Made by a program: the position numbers and the translations under genes
Shown here: piece by piece, positions 31,726 to 31,749 of the stretch
How the letters are laid out: every line of letters starts with the position of its first letter
How positions within the stretch are numbered: the first letter of the stretch is position 1
The notes under the pieces: generated by a model
What the model was told of the DNA's origin: nothing
The model's input: only the letters and a program-made list of their open reading frames with translations
Databases searched by the model: none
Origin: an uncultured Christensenella sp.
Lineage (GTDB): Bacteria; Bacillota; Clostridia; Christensenellales; Borkfalkiaceae
NCBI GenBank assembly: GCA_910586365.1
Contig: CAJUGP010000010.1
Location: forward strand, 1 to 31,749
Reading direction: 5' to 3'
Length of the DNA: 31,749 bases

Positions 31726-31749
31726 AGATCGGAAGAGCACACGTCTGAA
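31726..31749 (+). other. Illumina TruSeq adapter contamination at contig end
   Basis: The last 24 bases begin AGATCGGAAGAG and continue CACACGTCTGAA, which is the standard TruSeq read-1 adapter. It is a library artefact, not genomic sequence, and should be trimmed. Confidence 0.98.

Overview
The window looks like one end of a contig from an uncultured, probably gut-associated member of the Clostridia (Bacillota). The evidence is Gram-positive lipoproteins, LplB/LplC-type sugar permeases without their own ATPase, a LacI-family regulator, near-perfect sigma-A promoters (TTGACA, 17-bp spacer, TATAAT), strong AGGAGG ribosome sites, a BspA-type leucine-rich-repeat lipoprotein and a MoxR/DUF58/transglutaminase cassette. 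I cannot name a genus. Almost every gene is on the minus strand; one truncated gene at the right end is on the plus strand. The last 24 bases match the Illumina TruSeq adapter and are not genomic.

Region 1 (1-14569) is a glycan-uptake operon read right to left from a consensus promoter with a perfect LacI-type operator just downstream. In transcription order it encodes a 1029-residue repeat-rich surface protein, an extracellular solute-binding protein, two ABC permeases, two more secreted C-terminally anchored proteins, two paralogous lipoproteins and a cytoplasmic GH38 alpha-mannosidase cut off by the window edge. The three anchored surface proteins share an unusual C-terminus: a Gly-Cys motif 32-34 residues from the end, a hydrophobic helix and a basic tail. 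Region 2 (14616-18702) is a second transcription unit with its own consensus promoter and a variant of the same operator. It encodes a 992-residue GH106-like glycoside hydrolase and the LacI regulator. The two units look like one regulon: surface proteins bind a glycan, the transporter imports fragments and the two cytoplasmic glycosidases degrade them.

Region 3 (18757-28512) is an operon for a hybrid sensor kinase, a large LRR lipoprotein, a MoxR AAA+ ATPase, a DUF58 protein and a membrane transglutaminase-like protein that lacks the catalytic cysteine. Terminators bound it on both sides. Region 4 (28555-31480) holds a CNNM/CorC-type membrane protein with CBS domains, a TtcA-family tRNA thiolase, and a thioredoxin-reductase-like flavoprotein whose NADPH-binding motifs are missing. 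Region 5 (31559-31725) is the promoter and first 38 codons of a probable Gx-transporter-family membrane protein, interrupted by the adapter.

No tRNA, rRNA, CRISPR array, insertion sequence or phage gene was seen. No intergenic gap exceeds 300 bases; the largest, 18627-18854, holds a promoter, an operator and a terminator. The best candidates for undescribed biology are the shared Gly-Cys C-terminal tail, a nine-G tract that could switch the large surface protein on and off, and the degenerate redox and transglutaminase proteins.
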